From contig NZ_KQ948990.1 in assembly GCF_001514265.1 (NCBI RefSeq), forward strand, positions 651,967 to 715,966: 64,000 bases of DNA. The letters are read 5' to 3'. Below the pieces are notes generated by a model, which saw only the letters and a program-made list of their open reading frames with translations, had not been told where the DNA came from and searched no databases. The translations under genes were made by a program, and so were the position numbers. This DNA is from Streptomyces resistomycificus. GTDB lineage: Bacteria; Actinomycetota; Actinomycetes; Streptomycetales; Streptomycetaceae. This document shows, in pieces, positions 26,871-36,971 of this stretch (positions are counted from its first letter, which is position 1; each line of letters starts with the position of its first letter).

Positions 26871-27908
26871 TCAGTTGTGCCGGGATACGGCGAAGTCGGC
26901 GAAGAATTCCTGGCGCTGCTCCGGCGTGAGGTGGCAGGCGGAACCCCTGCCGCCCACGACCTCGAGCGCCGGCTGCTCGGTCGAGCACAGCCCGCCCGCG
27001 ACCTTCTCGGCGAAGGAGCACCGCGGGTGGAAGCGGCAGCCCGACGGCGGGTTCAGCAGCGAGGGCGGCGAGCCCGGGATCGGCGACAGCGGCACGTCCA
27101 CCGGGCCGTCCAGGGTCGGCATCGAGTTCATCAGACCCAGCGTGTAGGGGTGCCGTGGGGTACGCAGCACCTCCTGCTTGGTGCCGCGCTCCACACACCG
27201 GCCGCCGTACATCACCAGCACGTCGTCCGCGATGTCGGCGATGACACCGAGGTCGTGCGTGATGAAGACGATCGCCGTGCCGAACTCCTGCTGGAGGTCC
27301 TTCAGCAGGTCCATGATCTGCGCCTGGACCGTCACGTCGAGCGCCGTGGTCGGCTCGTCCGCGATCAGCAGCTCGGGGTCGCAGACCAGGGCCATCGCGA
27401 TCATCGCGCGCTGGCGCATACCGCCGGAGAACTGGTGCGGGTAGTCGTCCACCCGCATGTCCGGCTGCGGGATCCCCACCCGCTTCAGCATCTCGATCGC
27501 CCGCGCCCGGGCCTCCTGCTTGGAGGCGCCGGTGTGCTTGCGGTACGTCTCACCGATCTGCTTGCCGATGGTGTGGTACGGCGACAGCGAGGCCAGGGCG
27601 TCCTGGAAGATCATCGCCATCTTGTTGCCGCGCAGCTTCTCCAGCTCGGACTCCCGGGCCGTGATCAGCTCCTTGCCGTCGAGCAGGATCTCGCCGTCGA
27701 TCGCGGTGCGATGCCGGTCGTGCAGGCCCAGGATCGTCAGGTTGGTGACGGACTTGCCGGACCCCGACTCACCCACGATGCCGAGCGTCTTGCCCTTCTC
27801 GAGGTCGAAGGTGAGCCCGTCGACGGCCTTGACGATGCCGTCCTCGGTGGAGAAGTGGACTTTCAGGTCCCTGACGGAGAGGAAGGCCTGCTGATCGGTG
27901 CTCGTCAC
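26871..27908 (-). CDS. Second BldK-type importer: ATP-binding protein (OppD type)
   Basis: 345 residues from a GTG with AGGAG upstream. Walker [11 protein letters not shown]-loop [11 protein letters not shown], signature [15 protein letters not shown], Walker [13 protein letters not shown] and H-loop [13 protein letters not shown] are intact, and the C-terminal [10 protein letters not shown] motif is present. It is closely similar to BldKD by eye. It lies 49 bp downstream of the OppB-type permease gene and would pair with the OppF-type protein. Confidence 0.92.
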   Translation of the reverse strand: MTSTDQQAFLSVRDLKVHFSTEDGIVKAVDGLTFDLEKGKTLGIVGESGSGKSVTNLTILGLHDRHRTAIDGEILLDGKELITARESELEKLRGNKMAMIFQDALASLSPYHTIGKQIGETYRKHTGASKQEARARAIEMLKRVGIPQPDMRVDDYPHQFSGGMRQRAMIAMALVCDPELLIADEPTTALDVTVQAQIMDLLKDLQQEFGTAIVFITHDLGVIADIADDVLVMYGGRCVERGTKQEVLRTPRHPYTLGLMNSMPTLDGPVDVPLSPIPGSPPSLLNPPSGCRFHPRCSFAEKVAGGLCSTEQPALEVVGGRGSACHLTPEQRQEFFADFAVSRHN

Positions 27909-27957
27909 GGGGACGCTCCTGGGGGGTGATGCCGGGGGGTAGCTGAGGGGACCCGGG

Positions 27958-28938
27958 TCAGGCGAGCCGGATGCGCGGGTCGATGAGGGCGTAGACGGCG
28001 TCCACGATGATGTTGGCGAAAACGATGCCGGCCGCCGCGATCATGGTGAGACCGAGCAGCATCGGCAGGTCGCTGTCGGTGACCGCGCGGACAGCGCGCA
28101 GACCGAGCCCCTGGATGCTGAACGTCGACTCCGTGATGATGGCGCCGCCGATCAGGGTTCCCATGTCGATGCCGAAGATCGTCACGATCGGGCCCATCGC
28201 ACCGCGCCAGGCGAAGCGGAAGAAGACGGAGCGGCGGGACAGGCCCTTTGCCCGTGCCGTGCGCACGTAGTCCTCGCTGAGCTGTTCCACCAGCTGCGAG
28301 CGGGTCATACGCGTGTAGTTGGCCGTGAAGATGATCGACAGCACGAGCCAGGGCAGCAGCAGGCCCGAGGCCCAGGCGACGGGGCTGTCGGTGAAGGGCG
28401 TGTACGAGGGCTGGTCCAGCAGGTGAAGCTGGCTCACCAGCAGGAACATCGCGATGTAGCCGACGAAGTAGATCTGCATCGACGAGCCGATGAGGGAGAA
28501 GGAGCTGGCGGCCTTGTCGAGGAACGTGCCCTGCTTGACCGCGGCCACCATGCCCGTGCCGATACCGATGATCAAGAAGAAGAAGGCCGCGCCGATGGCC
28601 AGCGAGATGGTGGTGGGGATATCGCCCTTGAGCGTCTCGAAGACCGGTTGGTTGTTGGCGAACGAGTAGCCGAGGCAGGGCGCGTTGCAGTGTCCGACAC
28701 CCGTGTAGTCGCGACCCACGAAGATGCCCTCAAGCCAGTGCCAGTACTGCACCGGCATCGGGTCGGCGATGCCGAGGTTCGCCCTCACCTGCGCCAGCAG
28801 GTCGTCAGGGCAGACCTTGCCGCAGGCCATCCGCGCCGGGTCGCGCGGGATGGCGTAGAAGAGGAAGAAGGTGACGGCGCTGATGATCAGCAGAATGACG
28901 AGCGCGCCGAGCACTCGACGGATCAGGAAACGGAACAT
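27958..28938 (-). CDS. Second BldK-type importer: permease (OppB type)
   Basis: 326 residues, the same length as BldKC. MFRFLIRRVLGALVILLIISAVTFFLFY is helix 1; the first periplasmic loop keeps the four cysteines seen in BldKC (MACGKVC and CNAPC). The EAA loop is EDYVRTARAKGLSRRSVFFRFAWRGAMGP, and the protein ends YALIDPRIRLA. Gene position between binding protein and ATPase matches the bldK order exactly. Confidence 0.92.
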   Translation of the reverse strand: MFRFLIRRVLGALVILLIISAVTFFLFYAIPRDPARMACGKVCPDDLLAQVRANLGIADPMPVQYWHWLEGIFVGRDYTGVGHCNAPCLGYSFANNQPVFETLKGDIPTTISLAIGAAFFFLIIGIGTGMVAAVKQGTFLDKAASSFSLIGSSMQIYFVGYIAMFLLVSQLHLLDQPSYTPFTDSPVAWASGLLLPWLVLSIIFTANYTRMTRSQLVEQLSEDYVRTARAKGLSRRSVFFRFAWRGAMGPIVTIFGIDMGTLIGGAIITESTFSIQGLGLRAVRAVTDSDLPMLLGLTMIAAAGIVFANIIVDAVYALIDPRIRLA

Positions 28939-29037
28939 GGGTGAAGGCTTTCCGGACGGGGCGCCGTCGCCGGGGGGTGTGGGGAGCGTGGACGGGGCCG
29001 GGGCGGCGGTCGGTCGGACCGCCGCCCCGAGGAAACG

Positions 29038-30795
29038 TCAGGCCTTGGCGAAGACCTTGCCGATGGCGACGCAGGTGTCACCGGCGTTGTAGACCACGCC
29101 GCCGACCTTGGAACCGTAGAAGTAGTTCCGGATCGGGTTGTAGTCCGGGACGCAGGCCGCGAGCTCCATGATCTGCTTGTCGATCGCGCCCCAGGCCGCG
29201 TTGGCCTTGTCCGCGTCGGTGATGGCGGTGGCCGCGGCGATGGCCTTGTTCACGCTGGTGTTGTCCAGCTGCGACCAGTTGACGCCGCCGTCGGCGATCT
29301 GGCTACCGTCCCAGCAGGGCTGGATGACCGCGTAACCGGCCGGCCAGTCCGGGCCCCAGCCGGCCGCGAACATGTCGAACTTGTTGTCCAGCTGGCCGAT
29401 CTCGGAGTAGAACGTGGTCTTGTCCACCTGCTGCGTCACCACGTCGAAGCCCGCCTTGGTGAGGGCGTTCTTGATGGTCACGGCTTCCTTGACGGCCTTG
29501 TCGGACTGCTGGAAGGCGATGACGATCTTCTGGCCTTCGGCGCCGGCCTCCTTCAGGAGCGCCTTGGCCTTCTCCGGGTCACCGGTCGGCTTGGTCTTCT
29601 TGCCGTACAGGTCGAAGTCCACGTGGCCCGGGGTGAGCGGGGAGATGATCGTGGTCGCGGTCGCGGTGACGGCCGAGCCACCGCGCTGCTGCTTCAGCTG
29701 CTGCGCCGGCCACGCCCAGTTGAGCGCCTGACGGACCTTGACGTCCTTGATGCGCGTCATGTTGATGGGGAAGTAGTAGCAGGTCGTGTCGACCTGGGTC
29801 AGCACGCGCTTCTTCATCGTGGCGTCGCCGAACACCTTCGTGATGCGCTCGGGGGCGACCTCGTTGAGCAGGGAGAGCGCGTACTGGTCGTTCCCGGAGT
29901 CCGCGATGTAGCGGTCCGTGGAGGCCAGCGACTGGAAGCCGAACTGCATGACGACCTTGTCCGGGTAGCCGTTGCGGCACGGGTCCTTGTCCGCCTCCCA
30001 GTGCTCGTTGCGCACCAGGGTCAGGGACTTGTCGACGCTGCGGGACTGGATCTTGTACGGGCCGCAGGAGTACGGGCGCTGGTCGTACTTCTTCTTGGTG
30101 TCGTGCTTCTTGGGCACGATCGCGAAGCCGCGCATGGCCAGCATGAACGGGAAGTCGGCGTGCGCCTCCTTCAGACGGAAGGTGACGGTGTTGCCGTCCG
30201 TCTCGATGGAGGAGAGGTGCTTGCCCTCGTAGGGGCCCTTGTACTTGTCGCCGCCCTCGAGCCAGCCCTGCGGGTAGCGGGGGCCCTCGGTGACGAAGGA
30301 GGCGAAGAGACGCTCGAACGTGTGGCGGACGTCGTCGATGGTGACGTCGGCGCCGTCCTCCCACTTCACGCCGTCCTTCAGCGTGAAGGACCAGGTCTTG
30401 CCGCCGTCCTTCACCGTGCCCGCGTCCGTGGCGAGGTCGCCGACCAGGGTGGTGTTGCCCTTGGAGTCGACCCGGTAACCGGTCAGGCCACGCAGGAACA
30501 GGACCGAACCGGCGCCCGTGTACGACGAGTAGATCTGCGCCGGGTCCAGGTGGTCGAAGTCGATCTGGTCGAGCGTGTAGATCGTGCCGCCCTTGCGGGC
30601 ACCCGGCATCTCCGGGGCGGGGCCCTGGGAGTCGGTCTTGGTGCCGACCGTGATCTTGGCAGCCTTGCCCTGCGGAGCCTTGGTGGAGCTACCGCCGTCG
30701 CCACCGGCGTTGCCGCTGCTGCACGCGCTCAGAACGGTGGTCGCGCCTGCCGCCACGGTGGTGGCTATCAGGAAGTTTCTGCGGGAAAAGGACAT
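29038..30795 (-). CDS. Second BldK-type importer: solute-binding lipoprotein with Tat-type signal
   Basis: 585 residues. The N-terminus MSFSRRNFLIATTVAAGATTVLSAC combines a twin-arginine motif (SRRNFL) with a lipobox (LSAC, Cys about residue 25), so export through Tat followed by lipidation is likely. The mature part has GGTIYTLDQIDFDHLDPAQIY, WSFTLKDGVKWEDGADVTIDDVRHTFERLF, RPYSCGPYKIQS and DMFAAGWGPDWPAGYAV, matching family-5 binding proteins and aligning with BldKB throughout. BldKB itself has a Sec-type lipoprotein signal. Ligand unknown; probably oligopeptides. Confidence 0.92.
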   Translation of the reverse strand: MSFSRRNFLIATTVAAGATTVLSACSSGNAGGDGGSSTKAPQGKAAKITVGTKTDSQGPAPEMPGARKGGTIYTLDQIDFDHLDPAQIYSSYTGAGSVLFLRGLTGYRVDSKGNTTLVGDLATDAGTVKDGGKTWSFTLKDGVKWEDGADVTIDDVRHTFERLFASFVTEGPRYPQGWLEGGDKYKGPYEGKHLSSIETDGNTVTFRLKEAHADFPFMLAMRGFAIVPKKHDTKKKYDQRPYSCGPYKIQSRSVDKSLTLVRNEHWEADKDPCRNGYPDKVVMQFGFQSLASTDRYIADSGNDQYALSLLNEVAPERITKVFGDATMKKRVLTQVDTTCYYFPINMTRIKDVKVRQALNWAWPAQQLKQQRGGSAVTATATTIISPLTPGHVDFDLYGKKTKPTGDPEKAKALLKEAGAEGQKIVIAFQQSDKAVKEAVTIKNALTKAGFDVVTQQVDKTTFYSEIGQLDNKFDMFAAGWGPDWPAGYAVIQPCWDGSQIADGGVNWSQLDNTSVNKAIAAATAITDADKANAAWGAIDKQIMELAACVPDYNPIRNYFYGSKVGGVVYNAGDTCVAIGKVFAKA

Positions 30796-30878
30796 GGCTA
30801 CCTGCCTGATGTGATGGATGAGAGAGACGGGCTACGAGCTGTCGGTCTCCGGACGACGATGACCGGGCCGGGTGGGAC

Positions 30879-31913
30879 TCAGCGCTTGGACTTCGGGTCG
30901 AGTGCGTCGCGGACCGAGTCGCCGAGCAGGTTGAAGGCGAGGACGAAGATGATCATCGATACGCCAGGGAAGATCATGAACGTGATGTCGTCCGTGTAGA
31001 ACTGCGCACCGCGCTGGATCATCACGCCCCAGTCCGGGGTCGGGTCCTGGATGCCGACGCCGAGGAAGGCGAGACCCGCCTCCGCGGTCACGAACGCCGG
31101 GAGGGCGAGCGTGGACTGGATCAGGATCGGCGTCCACAGGTTGGGTAGCAGTTCCTTGAAGATGATCCGGGCCGGAGAGGCACCGGTCACCTTCGCCGCC
31201 TCGACGAACTCGCGTTCCCGCAGGGCGAGTACCTGACCGCGAAGGAGACGCGCGATCGAGGCCCAGCCGAAGGCCGTCAGGAGCACGATCAGGCAGACGC
31301 CGCGCGCCCAGGCCGGGATCTCCTCGTCCGCGGCGTAGAAGAGGCCGTACACGACCGGCGTGAAGGCGATGAAGAACAGAGTGGAGGGGAACGACAGCAC
31401 GATGTCGATGACCCGGCTGACGAAGTAGTCCGTCCTTCCGCCCAGGTAGCCGGCGGTGATGCCCACAACCACACCGATGACGGTCACGAGGATCGTGGTG
31501 ACCGTGGCGATCATCAGCGAGGTCCGGATGCCGTAGAGCAGGAAGGTGAAGACGTCGCGTCCCATGGACGGCTCGACGCCGAACCAGAAGTCGCCGTCGA
31601 TGCCACCGTTGGGCTTGATGGGGAAGCCCGCATCGTTGAGCAGGGTGCCGATCGGCGCGTCCTGCCCGTACTGCGTGTACGGGTTCTTGCCGTACAGCTT
31701 GGCAATCAGCGGAGCGGTGATCGCGATCACGAAGAAGAAGATCACGATGCAGGCCGATGTGAAGCCCGTACGGTCACGTTTGAACCGGCGCCACGCGAGC
31801 TGCCCGGGAGACCTGCTCTCGGTGGCCTTCGGAGCGGGAGAAGTGATCGACTTCTCGACGGTCTCGTCGGTCACCTCGAGCGGGGCAGCCGCAGATGGAG
31901 TTGGGGGGGTCAT
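30879..31913 (-). CDS. Second BldK-type importer: permease (OppC type)
   Basis: 344 residues, starting 13 nt after a GGAGCACC element-containing leader. SPGQLAWRRFKRDRTGFTSACIVIFFFVIAITAPLIAKLYGKNPYTQYG parallels BldKA closely, including the extracytoplasmic YGKNPYT motif. The EAA loop is EFVEAAKVTGASPARIIFKELLPN. It is first in the minus-strand operon, with 83 bp between it and the binding-protein gene. Confidence 0.92.
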   Translation of the reverse strand: MTPPTPSAAAPLEVTDETVEKSITSPAPKATESRSPGQLAWRRFKRDRTGFTSACIVIFFFVIAITAPLIAKLYGKNPYTQYGQDAPIGTLLNDAGFPIKPNGGIDGDFWFGVEPSMGRDVFTFLLYGIRTSLMIATVTTILVTVIGVVVGITAGYLGGRTDYFVSRVIDIVLSFPSTLFFIAFTPVVYGLFYAADEEIPAWARGVCLIVLLTAFGWASIARLLRGQVLALREREFVEAAKVTGASPARIIFKELLPNLWTPILIQSTLALPAFVTAEAGLAFLGVGIQDPTPDWGVMIQRGAQFYTDDITFMIFPGVSMIIFVLAFNLLGDSVRDALDPKSKR

Positions 31914-32419
31914 GGTGCTCCTGGCCCACGGAAAAGTCTGATGACTCCGCAGGGCACTCCCTACGGGCTACGCCGGACTTTTTCAACGCAATTCGTTCAA
32001 GGTCAATAAATTCTCGGTCGGCTTGGGTTTCTCTTTACGTTCTTTACCTTCCCTTGACTGTCCCGTAGCTACGCGTGTAGCGCCTCGTGATCAGGTCGTG
32101 TCTTACATCGGGCCAATTGGACTATTCAGGCAATGAGTTCGATATACGGACGGCTCTATATCGGAATGCGTACACCAGGGGGTTGTTTTCCAACGGTTCG
32201 GCATCGCTTGGTGAAGATCCATTGCGTGCCCCGACGAAGATCCACTGTTTGGTAACCGGATCGTCCGGTTCGTCGCCTCGATCGGGCGCGTGCATCCGGA
32301 TGACGCGTCCCTCCAAAGGCCCGGGCCTATGTGCGACATTCACTGTTTGCCCCGATATTTACCGATAACGGATCGGCGCCCGCGCGTCGGTGTCACAGGG
32401 CATTCATAGGAGGCACTCC
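31914..32419. promoter_or_regulatory. Divergent regulatory region between importers 2 and 3
   Basis: 506 bp, clearly more AT-rich than its surroundings (about 31980-32350), with no believable gene. On the minus-strand side a TTGACC box and several T/A-rich blocks lie about 75-120 bp upstream of the importer-2 permease. An inverted repeat GCTAC-GCGT-GTAGC sits at 32068-32081 and overlaps the stretch resembling sequence upstream of bldKA. A 14-mer TCGATATACGGACG at 32139-32152 recurs just after importer 3. Promoters for both operons are presumably here. Confidence 0.55.
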
Positions 32420-34051
32420 ATGCGTGGAGCCACTCACGCCAAATGGGTCGCGTGCGCGACAGCGGCCGCCCTCACGGCAACGGCCTGCGGAGGCGGCGGC
32501 AGCGCCAGCGGCGGCGACACCGGCGCGGTGCTCAGCTCCTCCTGGGGTGACCCGCAGAACCCGCTGGAGCCGGCCAACACCAACGAGGTGCAGGGCGGCA
32601 AGGTCCTCGACATGATCTTCCGGAGTCTGAAGCGGTACGACCCGGAGACCGGCAAGGCCGAGGACATGCTCGCCGAGAAGATCGAGACCTCGGACTCGCA
32701 GACCTTCACCATCACCGTCAAGGACGGCTGGACCTTCAGCAACGGCGAGAAGGTCACCGCCCAGTCCTTCGTCGACGCCTGGAACTACGGCGCCAGCCTG
32801 AAGAACAACCAGAAGAACGCGTACTTCTTCGGCTACATCGAGGGCTACGACAAGACGCACCCCGAGAACGGCGGCAAGCAGAGCGCCGACACGCTCTCCG
32901 GACTGGACGTCGTCGACGCCCGGACCTTCACCGTCAGGCTCAACCAGAAGTTCTCGACGTTCCCCGACACCCTCGGCTACCCCGCCTACGCCCCGCTCCC
33001 GAAGGCGTTCTTCGACGACCACGAAGCCTGGGTGAAGAAGCCGGTCGGCAACGGCCCCTACACCGTCGACTCGTACACCAAGGGCTCCCAGATGTCCCTG
33101 CGCGCCTGGGACGGCTACCCCGGCGACGACAAGGCGCAGAACGGCGGCGTGGACCTGAAGGTCTACACCGACAACAACACCGCCTACACCGACCTGATGG
33201 CCGGCAACCTCGACCTGGTCGACGACGTGCCCGCCTCCCAGCTCAAGAACGTGCGGAACGACCTCGGCGACCGCTACATCAACACCCCGGCCGGCATCAT
33301 CCAGACCCTCGCCTTCCCGTTCTACGACGACGCGTGGAACAAGCCGGGGATGGAGAAGGTCCGCACCGGACTGTCCCGGGCGATCAACCGTGAGCAGATC
33401 ACCGACACCATCTTCCAGAAGACCCGCACCCCCGCCACCGACTGGACCTCCCCGGTCCTCGGCGAGGACGGCGGCTTCAAGGAAGGTCTGTGCGGGGACG
33501 CCTGCGAGTACGACGCCGCCGCGGCCAAGAAGCTCATCGAGGAGGGCGGCGGTCTCCCCGGCGGCCAGGTCAAGATCACGTACAACGCGGACACCGGCTC
33601 CCACGGCCAGTGGGTCGACGCGGTCTGCAACTCGATCAACAACGCCCTCGACAACGACCGGGCCTGCGTCGGCAACCCGGTCGGCACCTTCGCCGACTTC
33701 CGCAACCAGATCGGCGACGAGAAGATGCCCGGCCCGTTCCGCGCCGGCTGGCAGATGGACTACCCGCTCATCCAGAACTTCCTGCAGCCGCTCTACTACA
33801 CCAACGCCTCCTCCAACGACGGCAAGTGGACCAACAAGGACTTCGACAAGCTCGTCGACGAGGCCAACGCCGAGACCGACACCGCCAAGGCGGTCGCGAA
33901 GTTCCAGGAGGCCGAGGAGGTCCTGAGGGACAACATGGGCGCCATCCCGCTCTGGTACCAGAACGGCAGCGCGGGCTACTCGGACCGGCTGTCCAACGTG
34001 AAGCTCAACCCCTTCAGCGTCCCCGTCTACGACGAGATCAAGGTCGGCTGA
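32420..34051 (+). CDS. oppA: Third peptide importer: solute-binding lipoprotein
   Basis: 543 residues; the ATG at 32420 is set by a perfect AGGAGG 6 bp upstream. Signal peptide MRGATHAKWVACATAAALTA ends at the lipobox TATAC (Cys about residue 24) followed by a glycine run. The family-5 fold shows LDMIFRSLKRYDPETGK, FTITVKDGWTFSNGEKVTAQSFVDAWNYG, VGNGPYTVDSYTKG and GAIPLWYQNGSAGYS, which is the OppA/DppA E. coli-like subtype and clearly different from BldKB. It is the first of five genes with 6-bp or overlapping junctions. Probably an oligopeptide receptor. Confidence 0.92.
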   Translation: MRGATHAKWVACATAAALTATACGGGGSASGGDTGAVLSSSWGDPQNPLEPANTNEVQGGKVLDMIFRSLKRYDPETGKAEDMLAEKIETSDSQTFTITVKDGWTFSNGEKVTAQSFVDAWNYGASLKNNQKNAYFFGYIEGYDKTHPENGGKQSADTLSGLDVVDARTFTVRLNQKFSTFPDTLGYPAYAPLPKAFFDDHEAWVKKPVGNGPYTVDSYTKGSQMSLRAWDGYPGDDKAQNGGVDLKVYTDNNTAYTDLMAGNLDLVDDVPASQLKNVRNDLGDRYINTPAGIIQTLAFPFYDDAWNKPGMEKVRTGLSRAINREQITDTIFQKTRTPATDWTSPVLGEDGGFKEGLCGDACEYDAAAAKKLIEEGGGLPGGQVKITYNADTGSHGQWVDAVCNSINNALDNDRACVGNPVGTFADFRNQIGDEKMPGPFRAGWQMDYPLIQNFLQPLYYTNASSNDGKWTNKDFDKLVDEANAETDTAKAVAKFQEAEEVLRDNMGAIPLWYQNGSAGYSDRLSNVKLNPFSVPVYDEIKVG

Positions 34052-34057
34052 TCGTCC

Positions 34058-34981
34058 ATGGGACGGTACGTCGTCCGGCGGCTGCTCCAGATGATCCCGG
34101 TCTTCGTCGGGTCCACGCTGCTGATCTTCCTCATGGTCAACGTGATGGGCGACCCGATCGCGGGCCTGTGCGGCGACAAGCAGTGCGACCCGGCGACGGC
34201 CGCCCAGCTGGAGAAGGAGTTCGGCCTCGACAAGCCGGTCTGGCAGCAATACCTGACCTACATGGGCAACGTCTTCACCGGCGACTTCGGCACCGCGTTC
34301 AACGGGCAGGAGGTCACCGAGCTGATGGCGACGGCGTTCCCGGTCACCATCCGGCTGACGATCGTGGCGATCCTCTTCGAGGTCGTCATCGGCATCACGC
34401 TGGGCGTGATCACCGGCCTCAGGCGCGGCCGGCCCGTCGACACCACGGTCCTGATGTTCACCCTCGTCGTGATCTCCGTCCCCACCTTCGTCACCGGCCT
34501 GCTGCTCCAGCTGCTGCTGGGCGTCGAGTGGGGCTGGATCAAACCGTCGGTGTCGACGGAGGCCACCTTCGGCGAACTGATCGTGCCGGGTCTGGTCCTC
34601 GCCTCGGTCTCCCTCGCCTACGTGACCCGGCTGACCCGCACCTCCATCGCGGAGAACAAACGGTCCGACTACGTCCGTACGGCGGTCGCGAAGGGACTGC
34701 CCAGACGCCGCGTCATCACCCGGCACCTGCTGCGCAACTCCCTCATCCCGGTCGTCACCTTCATCGGCACCGACATCGGCGCCCTGATGGGAGGCGCGAT
34801 CGTCACCGAGCGCATCTTCAACATCCACGGCGTCGGCTACCAGCTCTACCAGGGCATCCTCCGCCAGAACACGCAGACGGTCGTCGGCTTCGTGACGGTC
34901 CTCGTCCTGGTGTTCCTGGTCGCCAACCTGATCGTCGACCTGCTGTACGCCGTCCTCGACCCCAGGATCCGCTATGCCTGA
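34058..34981 (+). CDS. oppB: Third peptide importer: permease OppB
   Basis: 307 residues. MGRYVVRRLLQMIPVFVGSTLLIFLMV is the first helix of OppB; the EAA loop is SDYVRTAVAKGLPRRRVITRHLLRNSLIP, followed by DIGALMGGAIVTERIFNIHGVGYQLYQGI and a C-terminal YAVLDPRIRYA. It starts 6 bp after the oppA stop and its end overlaps oppC by 8 bp. Confidence 0.93.
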   Translation: MGRYVVRRLLQMIPVFVGSTLLIFLMVNVMGDPIAGLCGDKQCDPATAAQLEKEFGLDKPVWQQYLTYMGNVFTGDFGTAFNGQEVTELMATAFPVTIRLTIVAILFEVVIGITLGVITGLRRGRPVDTTVLMFTLVVISVPTFVTGLLLQLLLGVEWGWIKPSVSTEATFGELIVPGLVLASVSLAYVTRLTRTSIAENKRSDYVRTAVAKGLPRRRVITRHLLRNSLIPVVTFIGTDIGALMGGAIVTERIFNIHGVGYQLYQGILRQNTQTVVGFVTVLVLVFLVANLIVDLLYAVLDPRIRYA

Positions 34982-35987
34982 GCCCCTGCCGCAGGAGCCG
35001 TACACGTCGGGCGGGGGCCGGGCCGCCGAGGACGGGGCGATCGCCGCGACCGGGATGGGAGGCGCGATGGACCTCGCCACCAGCGAGGGCGAGACCCTCG
35101 AGAAGAGCCCGGGTTGGCCGGGCGGCGGCGACCCCCAGGACAGGCCACGCTCCCTGTGGTCCGACGCGTGGCGTGACCTGCGGCGCAACCCGGTCTTCAT
35201 CATCTCGGGTCTGGTCATCCTCTTCCTCGTCCTCATCTCCCTCTGGCCCTCCCTGATCGCCTCCGGCAACCCCCTCAAGTGCGACCTCGCCAAGGCCCAG
35301 GAGGGCTCCCAGGCCGGCCATCCCTTCGGCTTCGACGGCCAGGGCTGTGACGTCTACACCCGCACGGTCTACGGCGCCCGTACGTCCGTCACGGTCGGTG
35401 TCTGCGCCACGCTCGGGGTGGCCCTGCTGGGCTCGGTGCTCGGCGGGCTCGCCGGGTTCTTCGGCGGGTCCGGGGACTCGGTGCTGTCCCGGATCACCGA
35501 CATCTTCTTCGCCATCCCGGTCGTCCTCGGCGGCCTCGTGCTGCTGTCGGTCGTCACCAGCGACAGCGTGTGGCCGGTGATCGGGTTCATGGTCCTGCTC
35601 GGGTGGCCGCAGATCTCCCGTATCGCCCGCGGCTCGGTCATCACCGCCAAGCAGAACGACTACGTGCAGGCCGCCCGGGCGCTGGGCGCCTCCCACTCAC
35701 GGCTGCTCCTGCGGCACATCGCACCCAACGCCGTCGCGCCGGTGATCGTCGTGGCGACCATCGCGCTCGGCACCTACATCGCGCTGGAGGCGACCCTGTC
35801 GTACCTCGGCGTCGGGCTGAAGCCGCCGACGGTCAGCTGGGGCATCGACATCTCCGCCGCGTCCCAGAACATCCGCAACGCCCCGCACATGCTGCTCTGG
35901 CCGGCCGGGGCGCTCGCGCTCACGGTGCTCGCGTTCATCATGCTCGGCGACGCGGTGCGCGACGCCCTCGACCCGAAGCTGAGGTGA
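34974..35987 (+). CDS. oppC: Third peptide importer: permease OppC
   Basis: 337 residues from an ATG. An extended hydrophilic N-terminus of about 60 residues precedes SLWSDAWRDLRRNPVFIISGLVIL, the OppC N-terminal motif plus helix 1. The loop CDVYTRTVYGARTSVTVGV and the EAA loop NDYVQAARALGASHSRLLLRHIAPN are conserved, and the end is DAVRDALDPKLR. The start overlaps oppB; internal ATG codons at 35055 or 35067 would give a more usual length. Confidence 0.9.
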   Translation: MPEPLPQEPYTSGGGRAAEDGAIAATGMGGAMDLATSEGETLEKSPGWPGGGDPQDRPRSLWSDAWRDLRRNPVFIISGLVILFLVLISLWPSLIASGNPLKCDLAKAQEGSQAGHPFGFDGQGCDVYTRTVYGARTSVTVGVCATLGVALLGSVLGGLAGFFGGSGDSVLSRITDIFFAIPVVLGGLVLLSVVTSDSVWPVIGFMVLLGWPQISRIARGSVITAKQNDYVQAARALGASHSRLLLRHIAPNAVAPVIVVATIALGTYIALEATLSYLGVGLKPPTVSWGIDISAASQNIRNAPHMLLWPAGALALTVLAFIMLGDAVRDALDPKLR

Positions 35988-35996
35988 GCCGCCGTC

Positions 35997-36971
35997 ATGC
36001 TGCTCGAAGTGCGTGACCTGCACGTGGAGTTCCGCACCCGGGACGGGGTCGCCCGGGCCGTCAACGGCGTCGACTACGGCGTGGACGCGGGCGAGACCCT
36101 CGCCGTGCTCGGCGAGTCCGGCTCCGGGAAGTCGGTCACCGCACAGGCGATCATGGGCATCCTGGACATCCCGCCGGGGCGGATCACCGGCGGCGAGATC
36201 CTCTTCCAGGGCCAGGACCTGCTGCGACTGAAGGAGGAGGAGCGCAGGAAGATCCGCGGCGCCAAGATGGCGATGATCTTCCAGGACGCGCTGTCGTCGC
36301 TGAACCCGGTGCTCTCCGTGGGCGACCAGCTCGGCGAGATGTTCGTCGTGCACCGGGGGATGTCCAGGAAGGACGCCCGGATCAAGGCCGTGGAGCTGAT
36401 GGACCGGGTGCGCATCCCGGGCGCGAGTCAACGCGTCAAGCAGTACCCGCACCAGTTCTCCGGCGGAATGCGCCAGCGCATCATGATCGCGATGGCGCTC
36501 GCCCTGGAGCCCGCGCTGATCATCGCCGACGAGCCCACCACCGCCCTCGACGTCACCGTCCAGGCCCAGGTCATGGACCTGCTGGCCGAGTTGCAGCGCG
36601 AGTACAACATGGGCCTGATCCTCATCACCCACGACCTGGGCGTGGTCGCGGACGTGGCGGACCGGATCGCGGTGATGTACGCCGGGCGGATCGTGGAGTC
36701 GGCCCCGGTCCACGACATCTACAAGGCGCCCGCCCACCCGTACACCAAGGGCCTGCTGGAGTCGATCCCGCGCCTGGACCAGAAGGGCCAGGAGCTCTAC
36801 GCCATCAAGGGCCTGCCGCCCAACCTCATGCACATCCCGCCGGGCTGCGCCTTCAACCCGCGCTGTCCCATGGCCCAGGACGTGTGCCGAACCGACGAAC
36901 CGCCGCTGTACGAGGTCTCCGAGGACCGCGGAAGCGCCTGCCACTTCTGGAGGGAGTGCCTGAATGGCTGA
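35997..36971 (+). CDS. oppD: Third peptide importer: ATP-binding protein OppD
   Basis: 324 residues. Walker [18 protein letters not shown]-loop IFQDALSSLNPV, signature [15 protein letters not shown], Walker [13 protein letters not shown] and H-loop ITHDLGVVADVAD are intact; the C-terminal PPGCAFNPRCPMAQDVC motif is the OppD extension. It starts 9 bp after oppC and overlaps oppF by 8 bp. Confidence 0.93.
   Translation: MLLEVRDLHVEFRTRDGVARAVNGVDYGVDAGETLAVLGESGSGKSVTAQAIMGILDIPPGRITGGEILFQGQDLLRLKEEERRKIRGAKMAMIFQDALSSLNPVLSVGDQLGEMFVVHRGMSRKDARIKAVELMDRVRIPGASQRVKQYPHQFSGGMRQRIMIAMALALEPALIIADEPTTALDVTVQAQVMDLLAELQREYNMGLILITHDLGVVADVADRIAVMYAGRIVESAPVHDIYKAPAHPYTKGLLESIPRLDQKGQELYAIKGLPPNLMHIPPGCAFNPRCPMAQDVCRTDEPPLYEVSEDRGSACHFWRECLNG

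Noticed and set aside
32393..35293. Very long minus-strand frame opposite importer 3
   Set aside because: Typical antisense shadow in GC-rich coding DNA; composition follows the opp genes on the plus strand.
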